Below are positions 22,774 to 22,984 of a stretch of 22,984 nt of DNA, one piece after another. The notes under the pieces are model-generated. The model saw only the letters and a list, made by a program, of their open reading frames with translations, ran no database searches and had not been told where the DNA came from. This stretch comes from an uncultured Lachnospiraceae bacterium (lineage in GTDB: Bacteria > Bacillota > Clostridia > Lachnospirales > Lachnospiraceae). The stretch lies in NCBI GenBank assembly GCA_902476265.1, contig CABSCP010000056.1, positions 1-22,984 of the forward strand, written 5' to 3'. The number at the start of each line of letters is the position of its first letter. The stretch's first letter is position 1. The translations under genes were made by a program, and so were the position numbers.

Positions 22774-22776
22774 TAT

Positions 22777-22847
22777 GCGGGTGTAGTTCAATGGTAGAAC
22801 ACCAGCCTTCCAAGCTGGATACGTGGGTTCGATTCCCATCACCTGCT
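22777..22847 (+). tRNA. tRNA-Gly (anticodon TCC)
   Basis: Acceptor arms GCGGGTG/CACCTGC with one G-T pair, anticodon stem CCAGC/GCTGG with loop CTTCCAA, and TCC at 22809-22811. The T loop is TTCGATT. CCA is not encoded. Confidence 0.97.
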
Positions 22848-22849
22848 TT

Positions 22850-22872
22850 GACTGTGTAAAGACAGTCTTTTT
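22850..22872 (+). terminator. Terminator of the tRNA-Pro/tRNA-Gly unit
   Basis: GACTGT (22850-22855) pairs with ACAGTC (22862-22867) around a 6-base loop, then five T residues. Confidence 0.8.
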
Positions 22873-22900
22873 CACAGGAAGAAGTCCTGTAGTTCATAAT
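22871..22900 (+). promoter_or_regulatory. Promoter of tRNA-Arg(TCT)
   Basis: TTCACA (22871-22876) and CATAAT (22895-22900) are separated by 18 bases; each differs from consensus by one base. The -35 starts inside the T run of the previous terminator. A hairpin ACAGGA/TCCTGT (22874-22890) overlaps it. Confidence 0.55.
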
Positions 22901-22923
22901 TGCCAGGCGATACGCCGCAACGT

Positions 22924-22984
<61 letters not shown>

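Overview
The window looks like chromosomal DNA from a spore-forming, anaerobic Clostridia (Firmicutes), most likely a gut Lachnospiraceae. I infer this from AGGAGG-type ribosome binding sites, TTGACA/TATAAT promoters, a bacterial V-type ATPase operon of the clostridial kind, a Spo0A-type DNA-binding protein, tRNA genes without encoded CCA, and intrinsic terminators after many genes. No species can be named from the sequence alone.

Layout. (1) 1-1600: an IS91-family insertion sequence on the minus strand, with an HUH/Y2 transposase, a small acidic partner ORF and hairpins at both ends. (2) 1594-1872: a long imperfect palindrome with no credible gene. (3) 1999-6417: a polytopic membrane protein with an acidic motif, a radical SAM/SPASM enzyme with its own promoter, and a convergent FAD-dependent amine-oxidase/protoporphyrinogen-oxidase-like protein. 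Their chemistry is compatible with cell-surface or polysaccharide metabolism, but this is not proven. (4) 6418-7372: a regulatory intergenic region, then a stand-alone Spo0A C-terminal (DNA-binding) domain protein whose start is preceded by two 0A-box-like sites. (5) 7371-8267: a LysR-type regulator, divergent from (6) 8399-16903: a nine-gene V-type ATPase operon in the order G/H-like stalk, C, I, K, F, E, A, B, D. The two divergent promoters appear to share one -35 hexamer, and a palindrome sits in the ATPase promoter spacer. (7) 17027-17620: a CAP/SCP-domain lipoprotein behind a strong promoter and GGTTAA repeats. (8) 17792-17899: tRNA-Arg(ACG) with promoter and terminator. (9) 17925-19292: a MATE exporter on the minus strand, divergent from a small protein of unknown function. 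(10) 19846-20010: a 54-residue Asn/Gln/Ser/Lys-rich protein behind a sigma-G-like promoter. (11) 20205-22499: an operon of a THUMP rRNA methyltransferase, an RdgB-type pyrophosphatase and a YfcE-type phosphodiesterase. (12) 22634-22984: tRNA-Pro(TGG), tRNA-Gly(TCC) and the start of tRNA-Arg(TCT).

How they work together. The ATPase operon is a complete rotary machine: A/B catalytic head, D/F rotor shaft, C socket, E plus G/H peripheral stalks, and membrane I and K. K has its carboxylate but lacks the glutamine used as a sodium ligand in Enterococcus hirae NtpK. The neighbouring LysR protein is the obvious candidate regulator. The most unusual items are the receiver-less Spo0A-like protein with apparent autoregulatory 0A boxes, the small Asn/Gln-rich protein that may be expressed in the forespore, the shared-promoter architecture of lysR and the ATPase operon, and the long palindrome beside the IS91 element.
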